Shown in pieces: positions 1 through 9,881 of a stretch of 19,152 nucleotides of DNA. The stretch spans positions 13,068 through 32,219 of the forward strand of contig QKYT01000783.1 of the NCBI GenBank assembly GCA_003550305.1. The letters run 5' to 3'. A program made the position numbers and the translations under genes. Under the pieces are notes generated by a model. It was not told the origin of the DNA, ran no database searches, and worked only from the letters and a program-made list of their open reading frames with translations. Numbering within the stretch: the first letter of the stretch is position 1; each line of letters opens with the position of its first letter. The stretch is from Glomus cerebriforme. Taxonomy: Eukaryota > Glomeromycota > Glomeromycetes > Glomerales > Glomeraceae.

Positions 1-70
1 AAATCACCACAATAAAATGCAGGAAACGATTGAAATAATATTATAAATGCAAAGAAGCTACCCATAAGTA

Positions 71-302
71 GGTTATGAAGACACTATCAGATTATGAATA
101 GTAGGTTATGAAGTTACCACTAGATCATATAATTAGGTTATGAAATCACCAGCAGATTATGAAGATACTGACAGACTATGAAGTTACCTATAGACTGTGA
201 AGTTACTTATAGATTATGAAGTCACCTATAGACTGTGAAGTTACTTATAGATTATGAAGTTACCTATAGACTGTGAAGTTACCTATAGATTATGAAGTTG
301 CC
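71..302. repeat. 19-bp tandem repeat array
   Basis: Unit close to GATTATGAAGTTACCTATA. Contiguous units start at 136, 155, 174, 193, 212, 231, 250 and 269, with a 15-nt partial unit at 288; two looser copies lie at 71-89 and 104-122. From 193 onward, units beginning GACTGTG and GATTATG alternate, so the effective period is 38 bp. This suggests the last expansion copied unit pairs. The unit is not a multiple of three and no reading frame runs through it, so it is a non-coding minisatellite. Positions 1-70 show nothing else. Confidence 0.93.
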
Positions 303-320
303 TTCATAACCTATCCTAAA

Positions 321-366
321 TCGCATGTGACTTCATAATATAATTATATTATGAAGTTACATGCGA
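321..366. repeat. 46-bp near-perfect palindrome
   Basis: Two 23-nt arms (TCGCATGTGACTTCATAATA... and its complement) match at 22 of 23 positions with no loop; the only difference is GTGAC versus GTTAC. The arms contain ATGAAGTTAC, the core of the adjacent 19-bp repeat, in both orientations, and 303-313 (CTTCATAACCT) is an inverted copy of the AGGTTATGAAG seen upstream. The palindrome is therefore probably an inverted duplication of array sequence or the centre of a foldback element. No coding sequence is seen from 303 to about 560; 541-583 carries a weak hairpin (GGTTGGCA / TGCCAGCC). Confidence 0.9.
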
Positions 367-559
367 CTAGTGTAAATAATATCTGTATACACTCATAATA
401 CATTTTCTACTGGAAATATTTCAACTATTCAAGTACAGCAATATGGGTATAGGCAAGGATAAAAGAATAAATATGTAACTACTGCTTATATTTTTCATTA
501 TTTTTATACTTGATTAAAATTCCTTACTTTGTTCATGTTCAGTTTGGTTGGCATTTATT

Positions 560-1990
560 TTTTGCCAGCCAGTTGACTAACATATCTGCTTTCATTATTT
601 ATATTCTAAACTAAAATAGATATTACTTGTGCATTACGAGCATAAGAACTTATAAAATGAATAACTAAGTCATAATCTGCTAGAAATTCAATGTTAGATT
701 TTTTATCTATTTTATATATGATTTCTCTTGAAGTTGTACTTGTGAACCAATCTTTACTTAGCAAATAATCAATTAAAAGTATTAATATCCAACCTTCTTT
801 TTCTGCAAGATGTTATTCAATAAACCTTGCTATAAATGGATAGAAGTTCTGAATGAATTCCTATATTATAAGCTAAATAATATCTGTCAAGATGCAAATA
901 GCTTTAATATTATCAATATAGGTATAATGTTGTATTCACTTTGGAAAATTGTATTTTTAAACCTATGATAATGCTTCTAATACACTTCATTCTGAATCTT
1001 TACAACCAAGATCTACTTTATAAAGATCTATATAGATATGCTTTGAAGGTAAGTCTATTAGTGTATTTTATAGTCTATAGTCCATACCATTAACTCTACC
1101 TGAGATTTGTACCAGATATTAACAACAATTCTAAGCATAGGTGCAATGCATTCTCTTTCTCATTAGCAACAAAAAATGATAAGATTGAACACCTTCTAAT
1201 AATTTTTAGAGTTTGTCATATTCAGCGTTAAATTCTTCTGAAAGATCAAGTACTATAGATAGATAGTTTTTTTTAATCCATTTCTGAATATTTATTTCTC
1301 TATACTCTAAAATTTCTTTAGGTATGAATTGCAATTTCTCACATATGATTGCATTATTTAATTTTTCTTACTTATGTAAGCTACAATAAAGAATATTATT
1401 GTATATTAGAATTTTCTTACCTATAATGCATATTCTTATAGCTCTCAAAAGATTTCTTGCAATAAATACTATAAGAGTTTCAGCTATATTTTTTTCATTG
1501 ATATTAACCTTTCTTTTTTAATCTCTGTATATGTGGAAGTAAGTGTTCTTTCATATTCATAGTCTATATCACAGACTGAAGATACTTAAGGTATTTTAAA
1601 TATACCTTTTATCTATGTATGATTATTGTAACAAAATACTGTTAGCTTATGCTATTTGAAATACTTATCACTATTTCACATTTCATTTTCCAAAATATCT
1701 TTAACAATGATTTTTATCCCTATATCTCCAGATTTTTTCAATTTTTTAAGGTTATGCAAGTTATTTAAAGTACAATGTACCTTTTCATTAAATTTTGCAA
1801 AGACAATTTTACAAGCTAGCATTAACTCTATAGTTCACTTTATTTCTCCATGCTTTATTAGTTATTGCAATTCTGTTACAATACAATTCAAATTACCATC
1901 ATAGAATAGTTCTGGTAGTTGTTATAGTCTTAATTCGTAATCTGTGTAATAATCAGAGAAAATTGTCAATTTTAATTAATATCGATCAGG
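560..1990 (-). pseudogene. Decayed coding remnant, probably transposon-derived (unrecognised)
   Basis: On the minus strand, long stretches read as protein-like sequence broken by stops and frame changes. Examples are ELRL*QLPELFYDGNLNC near 1950-1880, KKLKKSGDIGIKIIVKDIL near 1745-1690, and LLIDYLLSKDWFTSTTSRE near 790-720. Stops interrupt otherwise plausible sequence about every 10-60 codons, and many fall where Gln or Trp would fit. No domain is recognised and no intact start or end is visible. Because the block sits next to another decayed element and to small mobile elements, a dead transposon protein is the best guess, but that is inference. The plus-strand open frame at 1656-1904 is the shadow of this region. 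Confidence 0.5.
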
Positions 1991-2259
1991 AATAAGAACA
2001 TATATCATTTTATATAATAAAAAGAAATATTTACAGTTTATCAACAGATGTTTTATATAAAATCAGATTTTCAGGTCCTATAATATTGGGTTTTGACAAG
2101 CCAGTGAAAAATTATTAGAAGGAGTTTTATTTCATTTATATTTTATTAATCTTAGACTGTTACGTATTTTTGTGTTTGGAATTGTAAGGTCTGAAAATGA
2201 TTAATAGGGATATGCTGAAGTTGGATTTAAATCAAGTTTTTTATTTTAATTGGTAAAGC

Positions 2260-5200
2260 AGCGTTGTTTATTTCTTCAAAAATTTGATGGTAATATATAT
2301 AAAGTAATCATAATGTATAAAACTGAAATTGAAAAAACATTTTGTGATAGCATGCCTGATCTTATGTAGGAGAGAATTTTCAGTGAATAAGGAACAAAAA
2401 TTGCCAAATTAAAGATATTTACTGAAAGAATACTATTTGGAATTGAAAGTACTATAATACAATGATTAATTCAAACTATAAAAATTCCATCCTGTTCATT
2501 GAATGATTGGGATAATGATGTTCTAATGGAAGAAGTTTTTTCTTACCATCTCAAGTTTTGAACTATTAGTAATACTGATTGGCATAAGTTTTAAGCAAGT
2601 GGCAGAAACAAGGAACAATGATTGAACTACATAGTAATCTAAAACAATTATATCCTATAGATTATAAATTCAGTGAACGTGAATTAAATGTATAGAGAAT
2701 AATGCTTCATAATATAGGATGTCATGATATAATGCTATTTTTAAAGTAGAATTCAAAGGTAAAAAATAAATAATACTTTATTTTTTAAAAAATATTTACT
2801 AATTATATTATTTATTATAATATGAATTTTGGACAAGATTATTGAATTCTAATATTAAAAAAAGTGTATTGAAACGGCTACATGAACTTGGCTTTTTAAT
2901 GTTGTAATCAATAGGCTTTTATGATGTATCTAATACATTTTGGAATTGCTTTCAAAAAAGTCTAACAATCAATAAAAAAAGATAATAATGGAAAGCAAAG
3001 AATATTGTTCATAATTGCAAATAATTTCAAATATGAAGAACTTCAGAAGTAATTATTGATATGTATTAATGAATTTTTTAATTTTAATTTTTATAACTAT
3101 TTTGTTAAATTATTTTATATTAGGTTTCAAATAATTTAATATCAAAAGTATGTATTCACTGCTATCTTAATAGACTTGGTAGTTTTCCAATGAAAAAACC
3201 TTCTTTTACATGTAAAAGGCTACCTAGTGAAAAATTGCAAGAATTTGAAAAATTTATTAATGACAAAATGCATGTAGTTATGAGCTCATACAAAACAGAT
3301 AGTAAAACTAGTGCATCAATTAAATACCTTCATGATAACAACAAGCGGCTTTAGGAGAAATTTTATGCTGAATTTCCTAATGAAATTTATCATATAACTT
3401 TATGACAAAATTACAAGGAAATGAATATACAGTATATACTAAGAAAATCTAGGTAAACTTTGTTCAATTTGTAGTCGATATGGATATGAGATATTTAATA
3501 ATATTAGAAAGCTTATTGAAAATAAGTTTATAGATGGCATAAAAAAGGTATTTAGCTAATAGAATTCTCATTTTCAAAGATAATTTGCTTAAACATATCA
3601 CTTCATTACTTTTAGAAACAATTTCTTGATGAGTTGAAAAAGTTACAATGATTTTTGAAACGGAATTATGAAAAAAATCTGATTGTCGATAAAAAAGAAA
3701 TAACAAAGCATAATTCTTGTATTAGTTATTATTTACTATGAACATTTTGAATTTGTACCGAATAACATACACATGTATCTCAAAAATGTGCAGAATTATT
3801 TACTTTTTTTAGACATCTTAAAAATCAGCTTTTTATAGATTTGTACAAAGATCTTGATGAATACCAAAACCATTATTTGTTATATTATTTTATCCATCAA
3901 GCCCGTAAAGTTTACCTAAATGTCCAATTTAATGCCAATCTGTTAGATTTGAATGAGAATAGTGCTATATTAGTAGTCAATTATAAAATGAAAATACTTT
4001 CAAAAAATGCTAGAGAAATGAAAGCAAAATTCTTTGAAAAGAAATGTTAGACATTACACATAATTCTTATGTATACAAAAAGCCAGGGTATTAAGAGCTC
4101 AATGTTCATGCTTATGATCATTGGTCAATGGATGCATGCCAAGATTCATAGTTTACAGCCTCGTCACTTTATGCTGTAATTGAATCATTAGAAAATAAGT
4201 CGAAATAGATCACAATTATTTCAAATAATGGTCCTCACTATCATAATGCTGATCTAATGATGATTTTAGGAAATTGGTTAGAATAGTATTAAATAAATGT
4301 AAAGAAATGGGTATTCCTGAAAGCGGGAGAAGCAAAAAACAATGATTAATAGCCATCATGCACAGGTACTAACAAAAATAAATAAGAAATGTAATCTACT
4401 TATATAATAAGTATCAACACTTTAGATTTTCCATATAATTAAACGTCAAGTATATTTTAGATTGGATATAATGGAGGGTGCTGATATTGAAGCCACAATC
4501 AAGAATATTTGTGAAACATCTGTTGTACATTTGGAATCAAATCAAATAAATGATAAGTTTTAGATCAAATGAAAATAACCAAAGATTATATTATCTGATT
4601 TTGGCTTACTTTAGGCTAAAATAAGAAAACAAAAAATACTCTTTCTGGTAATTCTAATTTATTCGAATGGACTTGGCCAGAAGAAGAATTAATATATTCT
4701 TGATTAAGAGATTCCTAATGTTGGAGAGTAGACAAAATTTTTACTAGCACAATTAGCTAATTTGCAGAAAAAACAAATTGAAATTCCAGAATCCACTATA
4801 TTAATTCATACAATTTTTAAAGATAAATAGATAGTTGCTATACCAAATGTATCAGGTGCATTACCTCTTCAGCTTGTAAATTTTATCCAAACTATTCACA
4901 TTTTGTTTCCAATCTGATCTAGGTATTGATCCTAAAAGATTGACGAAAGAGCAATTATTATTTGAATTGACAAAACGAAATATTAACATTATTAACACTG
5001 CTAAAAGAGATGAATTGGTTAGAGAACTAGAACTTGTCTTGGCTAATGAAATAGAAATAATGCAAAAAGGTAAGAAAAAAAAATTATAAAAAATATTGGA
5101 AAGAAATGCTAATTACTGTTTGTTTTTGAAAAAGATGTTCCTAAAAACCAAGAAAATATTATATGATAAGTAGATTTGTTTTTAAAACACATATTAGCTA

Positions 5201-5564
5201 TTTACTAATTAGAAATTTACTTTTTCAATAGGAACTCCTTTTACAAGTTTCCCTTGGAGTTTGGATGGATATTAAAAAGCAAGCAAAAATATGGTAAAAA
5301 AGGTAGTGGAAAATATATATCTAAAAAGTATGGAAACTCTTAGAAGGATATTTTTTGAAAGGAGATATTGATAAAAGTAAAAGATTTACTACTACTACTA
5401 TGTTAGAAAATTTAAAAAGAAAAGTTAAAGAAGGAGAGTTGGAAGAAGATAAAATTTCAAAACTACTAACTATTCAAGGTTGGATCTCTCATTATTCAGC
5501 ACAACATCATCAAAAAATGGCAAAAATGTCAGTTGATATATTAGAAAGGGTATCAGATTCATAA
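2260..5564 (+). pseudogene. Decayed transposase-like gene (DDE/RNase H-like core suspected)
   Basis: A plus-strand protein-like trail with many stops and several frameshifts. In order, it holds an N-terminal block (about 2260-2750, for example KQLYPIDYKFSERELNV); a CxxC block LCSICSRYGYEIF near 3450-3495; an open 69-codon stretch at 3841-4050; a core with NVHAYDHWSMDA near 4090 and ISNNGPHYHNADLM at 4218-4262; NLFEWTWPEEE near 4660; a charged helical SAP-like stretch RLTKEQLLFELTKRN near 4940; and an open C-terminal 70 codons at 5355-5564 ending in a stop. Intron-like gaps lie near 2755-2830, 3070-3130, 4366-4440 and 5068-5235. The DNGPHYHN-type motif resembles integrase/transposase cores, and the block order matches a family I associate with Rhizophagus repeats; this is recollection, not a search. 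Many stops, including TAG at 4048, 4204 and 4285, make it non-functional. Confidence 0.65.
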
Positions 5565-5566
5565 TA

Positions 5567-5610
5567 AAAATAAATAAATAAATAAATAAAATATAAAATA
5601 AATATAAAAT
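5567..5610. repeat. AAAT/AAATA simple repeat
   Basis: A run of AATAAATAAATAAATA followed by AAATATAAAATAAATATAAA immediately after the last stop of the decayed transposase. It is a simple-sequence tract of the kind found at the 3' edge of old elements. Nothing else is visible up to about 5717. Confidence 0.7.
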
Positions 5611-5717
5611 AATGGCACATAAAACAGTTTCATAAAAGAATATATAAAAACATTATAAAAAAATACAAAATCAAAATTCTGAATTATTGAAATTGCAAAG
5701 TCAAATTAGCTTAAAAT

Positions 5718-6450
5718 CTACCTTTTCCTCAAATTAAAGTCATTAAAAATATTATCAAAAGCATCGATAAAATAGAAATAAGATGATGTCACATTATAAT
5801 GATCATAATTGGTTAATAAATTGGTCGTATAACTATGTTTCAGATGATTCTTAAATAATGCATCAAAAAATGCAATTTTTTCATATAGACTATATGATCT
5901 ACAAAAATTTTCCTGATTTAGCATAGTAATTTTTTTCAATTGTTATACAGAACATGAATTAAAACTGATTTAAGTTCATAACAGATATAATTAACATATT
6001 CTCAAGTCTTTTCTCTTAAATATATATCAATTCCTTCTAGTTATTCTAGTATAATTTTTACTCTAATAAAACTACCAGCTTTCTTTTTTTTACCAAAATG
6101 CCATCCTTTATTTTCCATTTTTTTAGTGAATCCTTCAAATATGTAAAATTAGATAAAGAGTGTATATTCTGTAAAATAATAAAGAAAATTGCTAATTTCA
6201 CATTCCATTTTATAGTTAACATTAATTAATATATTACTATATCACCAAATTGTTCCATTTTTATGAACACTTAAACCATATAATTTTTGATATAAACATG
6301 CTATAAATTAGAAGCGTAATATGTAGTGTCTGTCTTTTAATTCATTTAGATTATTCTTAGGATAACCATTTTTTTCTATCTATTAATAGAAGTTTGAACT
6401 GGCTTTTCTATAAGAATAAGCACATAATGCTAACAAAAAAAATCAAATTT
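5718..6450 (-). pseudogene. Second decayed minus-strand coding remnant (unrecognised)
   Basis: Read on the minus strand from about 6450 downward, one frame holds protein-like sequence with scattered stops. Examples are LALCAYSYRKASSNFY, NLNELKDRHYILRF, LYQKLYGLSVHKNGTIW, YSNILINVNYKMECEISNF, and KKMENKGWHFGKKKKAGSF near 6120-6060. A 73-codon open frame closes it at 5939-5718. Tyr, Lys, Asn and Ile dominate, as in translated AT-rich fungal repeats. No domain is recognised. It is oriented opposite to the neighbouring 2260-5564 remnant and shares no obvious terminal repeat with it, so it is probably a separate dead element. Positions 6451-6575 are plain AT-rich sequence. Confidence 0.5.
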
Positions 6451-6578
6451 TAAATAAAAATCAAAAATATAAAATTAAATATTTTTGTTAAATTTTATTA
6501 AAGTTTTTAAAATAAAATTATAAATATATTTTATTGCCAATTTCTATTTGTACATAGGGTGTCTGAATACGGTATTAT

Positions 6579-6594
6579 AATTCTGGCCAGAATT
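6579..6594. repeat. 16-bp perfect palindrome AATTCTGGCCAGAATT
   Basis: Perfectly self-complementary. Related TTCTGGTCAGAA-type cores recur at 9642-9656 and 10280-10307 inside two different small elements, and half-motifs (TGGCCAGA, TCTGGTCAG) are scattered between them. Confidence 0.8.
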
Positions 6595-6609
6595 AAATGA
6601 TCTTTAATA

Positions 6610-6692
6610 AAATTTCCTTTTTGGAAATTTTATGTAACCCAAAATTTCAATTTTTGAGAGAAATAAAATTGCCTTTTTTGTATTGTATAACA
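6610..6692. repeat. Diverged direct repeat, copy A
   Basis: Shares the pattern AATTTCCTTTTT ... TGTAAC ... GAGAAATAAAATT ... CTTTTTTTG with 7629-7709, by eye about three quarters identical with short gaps. The two copies have the same orientation and lie about 1 kb apart on either side of the 6775-7229 foldback element. Confidence 0.6.
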
Positions 6693-6774
6693 TAAAACAA
6701 TATTCCAAAAAAGGATATCCAGCCGGCATTACACTGGTCAAAAACTGATCTATCTTACAGATATCTTACAGATA

Positions 6775-7229
6775 TTTTATAAATATCGGGTACCCAAAAT
6801 GCAGAAAATTTGCTATACATCGGGTACCTAATATGTATACTATAGAATTAAAAAATACAATTTATTAATTATCTTGCTATTCAGTGATCATAAAAAGATG
6901 AAATATAGCTCATTCGATTCACCTCACTGAGATGTATCGAATGGTACTAATTTCGCATTTCTAGGTGTGATAGATGCTGAGATATTTGATAAATCGTAAA
7001 AAAATAAACAAAAAATACAATATCTCGATATCTATTGCACTTAGAAATGCGAAATTAGTACCATTCGATACGTCTCAGTAAGACGAATTGAATGAGCTAT
7101 ATTTTATCTTTTTATGATTACTAGATAGTGAGATAATTAATAAATTATATTTTTAATTTTATAGTATACATATTGGGTATCTGATGTATAGCAGATTTTC
7201 TGCATTTTGGGTACCCGATATTTATGAAA
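6775..7229. mobile_element. Foldback/MITE-like element with ~200-bp inverted arms
   Basis: The outer arms are ATAAATATCGGGTACCCAAA (6779 onward) and its complement ending at 7225. The arms continue through the KpnI-like GGGTACC boxes, TATGTATACTATA, ATTTATTAATTATCT, ATCATAAAAAGATRAAATAT, and TCGAATGGTACTAATTTCGC. By eye they stay about 85-90% identical down to a loop of roughly 70 nt near 6970-7040. There is no open frame, so it is non-autonomous. No clear target duplication is visible at the ends, so the superfamily is not assigned. Confidence 0.85.
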
Positions 7230-7319
7230 AAATTCTAAGTCCCTAGAATAAATAGAAAAAATGAAATAGAAGATGTGACATAGGGGTGATAAATTATCAT
7301 ATAGTAAAAAATCACGTGA
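7225..7319. repeat. ~90-bp dispersed repeat, copy 1 of 3
   Basis: The pattern AAAAAATTCT(G/A)..CCCT..ATAAATA...GATGTGACA...TCACGTGAT is shared with 7812-7904 and 8036-8122. All three copies are in the same orientation, each ending in a CACGTG or CACATG box. They are diverged but collinear. Copy 1 abuts the right arm of the foldback element. Confidence 0.6.
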
Positions 7320-7628
7320 TATGTGTCCAGATATCTCGTATAAATTTTAAAATTTTCTATTTTATTTTTTTTTCAAATTAAGTGCTTAATTTTAATAATT
7401 ATTACTAGTCAAATTACTTATAATATTAATTAAATTATTATAATATAAGTTATATAAATATTTTACTTAATTATAAATAAAAATATATATATATTAATAT
7501 TAAATATCCACTAATTATTAGTAAAATTAATAAATTTTTTTTTAGAAATTTGTTATTTATCACTATCACTGATGTTTTCAAATTTGGTAATTCTAGTAAT
7601 TCTGATTAAAATTTAAGTGATTGATAAA
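7320..7628. other. AT-rich stretch without recognisable gene
   Basis: Almost pure A/T with short A or T runs and scattered TTAAT/ATTAA words. There is no open frame of note on either strand, no RNA-like fold and no clear repeat boundary. It separates the foldback element from copy B of the direct repeat. Confidence 0.7.
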
Positions 7629-7709
7629 TAATTTCCTTTTTAGGATCTTGTATAACTCAAATTTTAATTTTAAAGAGAAATAAAATTACTTTTTTTGAAT
7701 TATGTAACG
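7629..7709. repeat. Diverged direct repeat, copy B
   Basis: Same orientation as copy A at 6610-6692, with the best shared stretch GAGAAATAAAATTRC at 7674 onward. It is followed by a TTCTGGTCAG / TTTTGGCCAAAATTA half-motif, where copy A is followed by CCAGCCGG ... CTGGTCA. Confidence 0.6.
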
Positions 7710-7811
7710 TTACTTAAATATTCATAAAAGAAAATTCTGGTCAGCGTTAAAGTTTTGGCCAAAATTAATAATGTGACAACTAATATATGACGAATAGACT
7801 TTTACATCTCG

Positions 7812-7904
7812 AAAAAATTCTGTTCCTGAAATAAATAATAAAAATTGAAAACTGGGAATGTGACATGATATAATAAATTATTACATATATAAAGTCACAT
7901 GATT
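7812..7904. repeat. ~90-bp dispersed repeat, copy 2 of 3
   Basis: AAAAAATTCTGTTCCTGAAA, then AATGTGACATGATATAATAA and a terminal GTCACATGAT. It is collinear with copies 1 and 3 and ends just before the left arm of the 7909-8166 inverted-repeat element. An upstream GTGACAA..TAAT..TTTAC segment is also shared with the region before copy 3 (about 8013-8030). Confidence 0.6.
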
Positions 7905-7908
7905 ACCA

Positions 7909-8166
7909 GTGATAATCAACTACTTCTAAGAGCACCCCAAAAAATTCTGCAGTCACATGATATTTACTACTTAAATATATGAAAGCATGTGGCTCATCTG
8001 TGATAAATAAGAAGTGACAAATAATTTTACCACACAAAAAAATTCTGTCCCTCAGATAAATAGTAATTTTGAATACCATCCATGTGTCACACCAGTGACA
8101 ATTATTTTATAGTCACGTGACTGCAAAATTTTTTAGGATGCTCTTTAGAGTAGTTGTAATGATCAC
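7909..8166. mobile_element. 258-bp MITE-like element with ~52-bp inverted repeats
   Basis: The left arm 7909-7960 (GTGATAATCAACTACT ... GCAGTCACATGA) pairs with the complement of 8113-8166 at most positions, for example AGAGCAYCCYAAAAAATT and TGCAGTCACRTGA. No coding capacity is seen. Copy 3 of the 90-bp repeat lies inside it and merges into the right arm at the TCACGTGA palindrome. The target duplication is not clear. Confidence 0.8.
8036..8122. repeat. ~90-bp dispersed repeat, copy 3 of 3
   Basis: AAAAAAATTCTGTCCCTCAG, then CATGTGTCACACCAGTGACA and AGTCACGTGACT. It is nested in the 7909-8166 element and overlaps its right inverted arm, which suggests that the inverted element and the dispersed repeat share ancestry. 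Confidence 0.6.
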
Positions 8167-9436
8167 TATCAGTAATTTGTAGTATTTTTCTTTTTTTTAA
8201 TACTATTGTTTAAATTAAATAATTATTTATTATTAATATTATCTATTATTATTTTATTATGATTTGTATAAATGTTAATTATATTATTATTAGATATTAA
8301 GTAAAATATAAATAGAATTGCTTCTAATTTTATTTTTAGTAAATTAAAATTATTATCTAATAAAATTTAATTTTAATAATATTTAAAATAAAAATACTTA
8401 ATTTCAGGTGATTTTTAAATAAAGTTAAAAATTTTATCATTGAGTTTTAATTTTGCAAAATTAAACAATTTGCTGCATTTCAAATATCTGATAAATATAT
8501 AGATTAATTATTTGATCAGCTTATATAACATGATTTAAATAAAATACATAATGATAAAATACTTATCTTTAAAATATGATGCAAAACCTTTTTTAAACCT
8601 GTTTTATAATGTTACAAATTGCTAAGCATAAAAAATTATCAAATATAATCATAATTCTTATACTATTGAACAAAAAAAAATGTAATTACCTATATTAAGG
8701 AATATAAAAAAAGTAAAGTGATAAGAAATTTTAATCTTGATAGTAATATGATCAGATGTTGGATTAAAATAAGTAAAAGTTGAATAACTAAGATAGATCA
8801 AAACAGTAAATGAATTAGTTTTGGTAGAAAAGCCTTTTATCTTAAAGCTGAAGATAAATTATATAACTGATTTACAAAACAAAAAAAGTAAAGTTTAGCT
8901 ATTACTTATATACTTTTATGATTTAAAATATTAGAAATTTTAAAAAAACCAGATTTGACAATGGCTTTTTAATTTTGCTAGAAAGTATAACTAATATAAT
9001 AAATACAATTTAAAACTTATCTAAAGAAAAAAAATTATATACAAGTTTTTATAATACTAAATATATTTTAAAATAATCTAATTTTTGTTATATAATTTTT
9101 TTGAATTAATTTTACTTCTATTATTTAATAAAATTATTTGGTTTTTTTAATAAAAAAATTTATGTATTATAATTAAATATTTAGTTTTAATTTTATTAAA
9201 TATTTAAAAATTTTTAAAATAGAAATTAATACAATTATTTATGTTTAAAAGCAATAAAAATATTAAGTTTCTTATTAAATACTATTAAAAATAGTTTTAT
9301 TTATGATTATTTTTACAAATTAATTTCATAAAAGAAATTATCATTTTTTATTTACAGTATATAAATTTATATTAACTAATATTAACCAATTTTATTAGTT
9401 AAATCTATATTTACTTTTTTTTGCAATATAAAAATC
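8167..9436. other. Very AT-rich intergenic stretch, no gene seen
   Basis: A/T content is extreme, with long A and T runs. No open frame, tRNA-like fold or conserved word is visible. A few phrases around 8700-8960 look like heavily decayed coding sequence, but neither strand holds a frame long enough to call. It may be ancient repeat debris. Confidence 0.7.
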
Positions 9437-9439
9437 ATA

Positions 9440-9878
9440 CAGTGCATACAACCTAGTTCCAACAAAAAAATTTTTAAGTGGCCAAATTTTTTATATTATG
9501 TAATACTTAAACTCGTAATTTTATTGGTCAGATTTATATAATTTGTTATAATTCTTAATTCTAGTCAAAATTATACATAATTCTAGCCAAATTTATATAG
9601 TTAATAACTAAATGAAAGTAATTTTGGCCAGATTTATGTATAATTCTGGTCAGAATAAAAATGGCCAAATATTTAATTTAATAGTAAAATATTCCAACTT
9701 TGAATTACTACTATTTTATTAAAAAATATTTTACAGGAAATTTAAAAACATAGTTTTATTAAGCTTAATCTATTATATTATTATAAGTTTATACTTTATG
9801 TTTATCTTTTTTTTTGAGTAAGTAGTAGTAATTTAACTTTTATCAAATTTTGTTGCTGGAACTAGGTTGTATGCACTG
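9440..9878. mobile_element. Tc1/mariner-type MITE with TA target duplication
   Basis: The terminal inverted repeats are CAGTGCATACAACCTAGTTC at 9440 and its exact complement ending at 9878. The match extends to about 21 nt before a single change (CAACAAAA versus CAGCAACAAAA). Both ends are flanked by TA (9438-9439 and 9879-9880). The CAGTG start plus a TA duplication is the classic Tc1/mariner signature. The 439-bp interior has no transposase frame, so the element is non-autonomous. The interior carries several TGGCCA/TTCTGGTCAGAA-type words. Confidence 0.9.
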
Positions 9879-9881
9879 TAT

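Noticed and set aside
71..302. Possible CRISPR-like array
   Set aside because: The units are contiguous 19-mers with no unique spacers, and the genome is eukaryotic; this is a minisatellite.
1656..1904. An 82-codon plus-strand open frame as a small gene
   Set aside because: The opposite strand reads more like protein there, and the frame begins and ends inside that remnant without any recognised feature.
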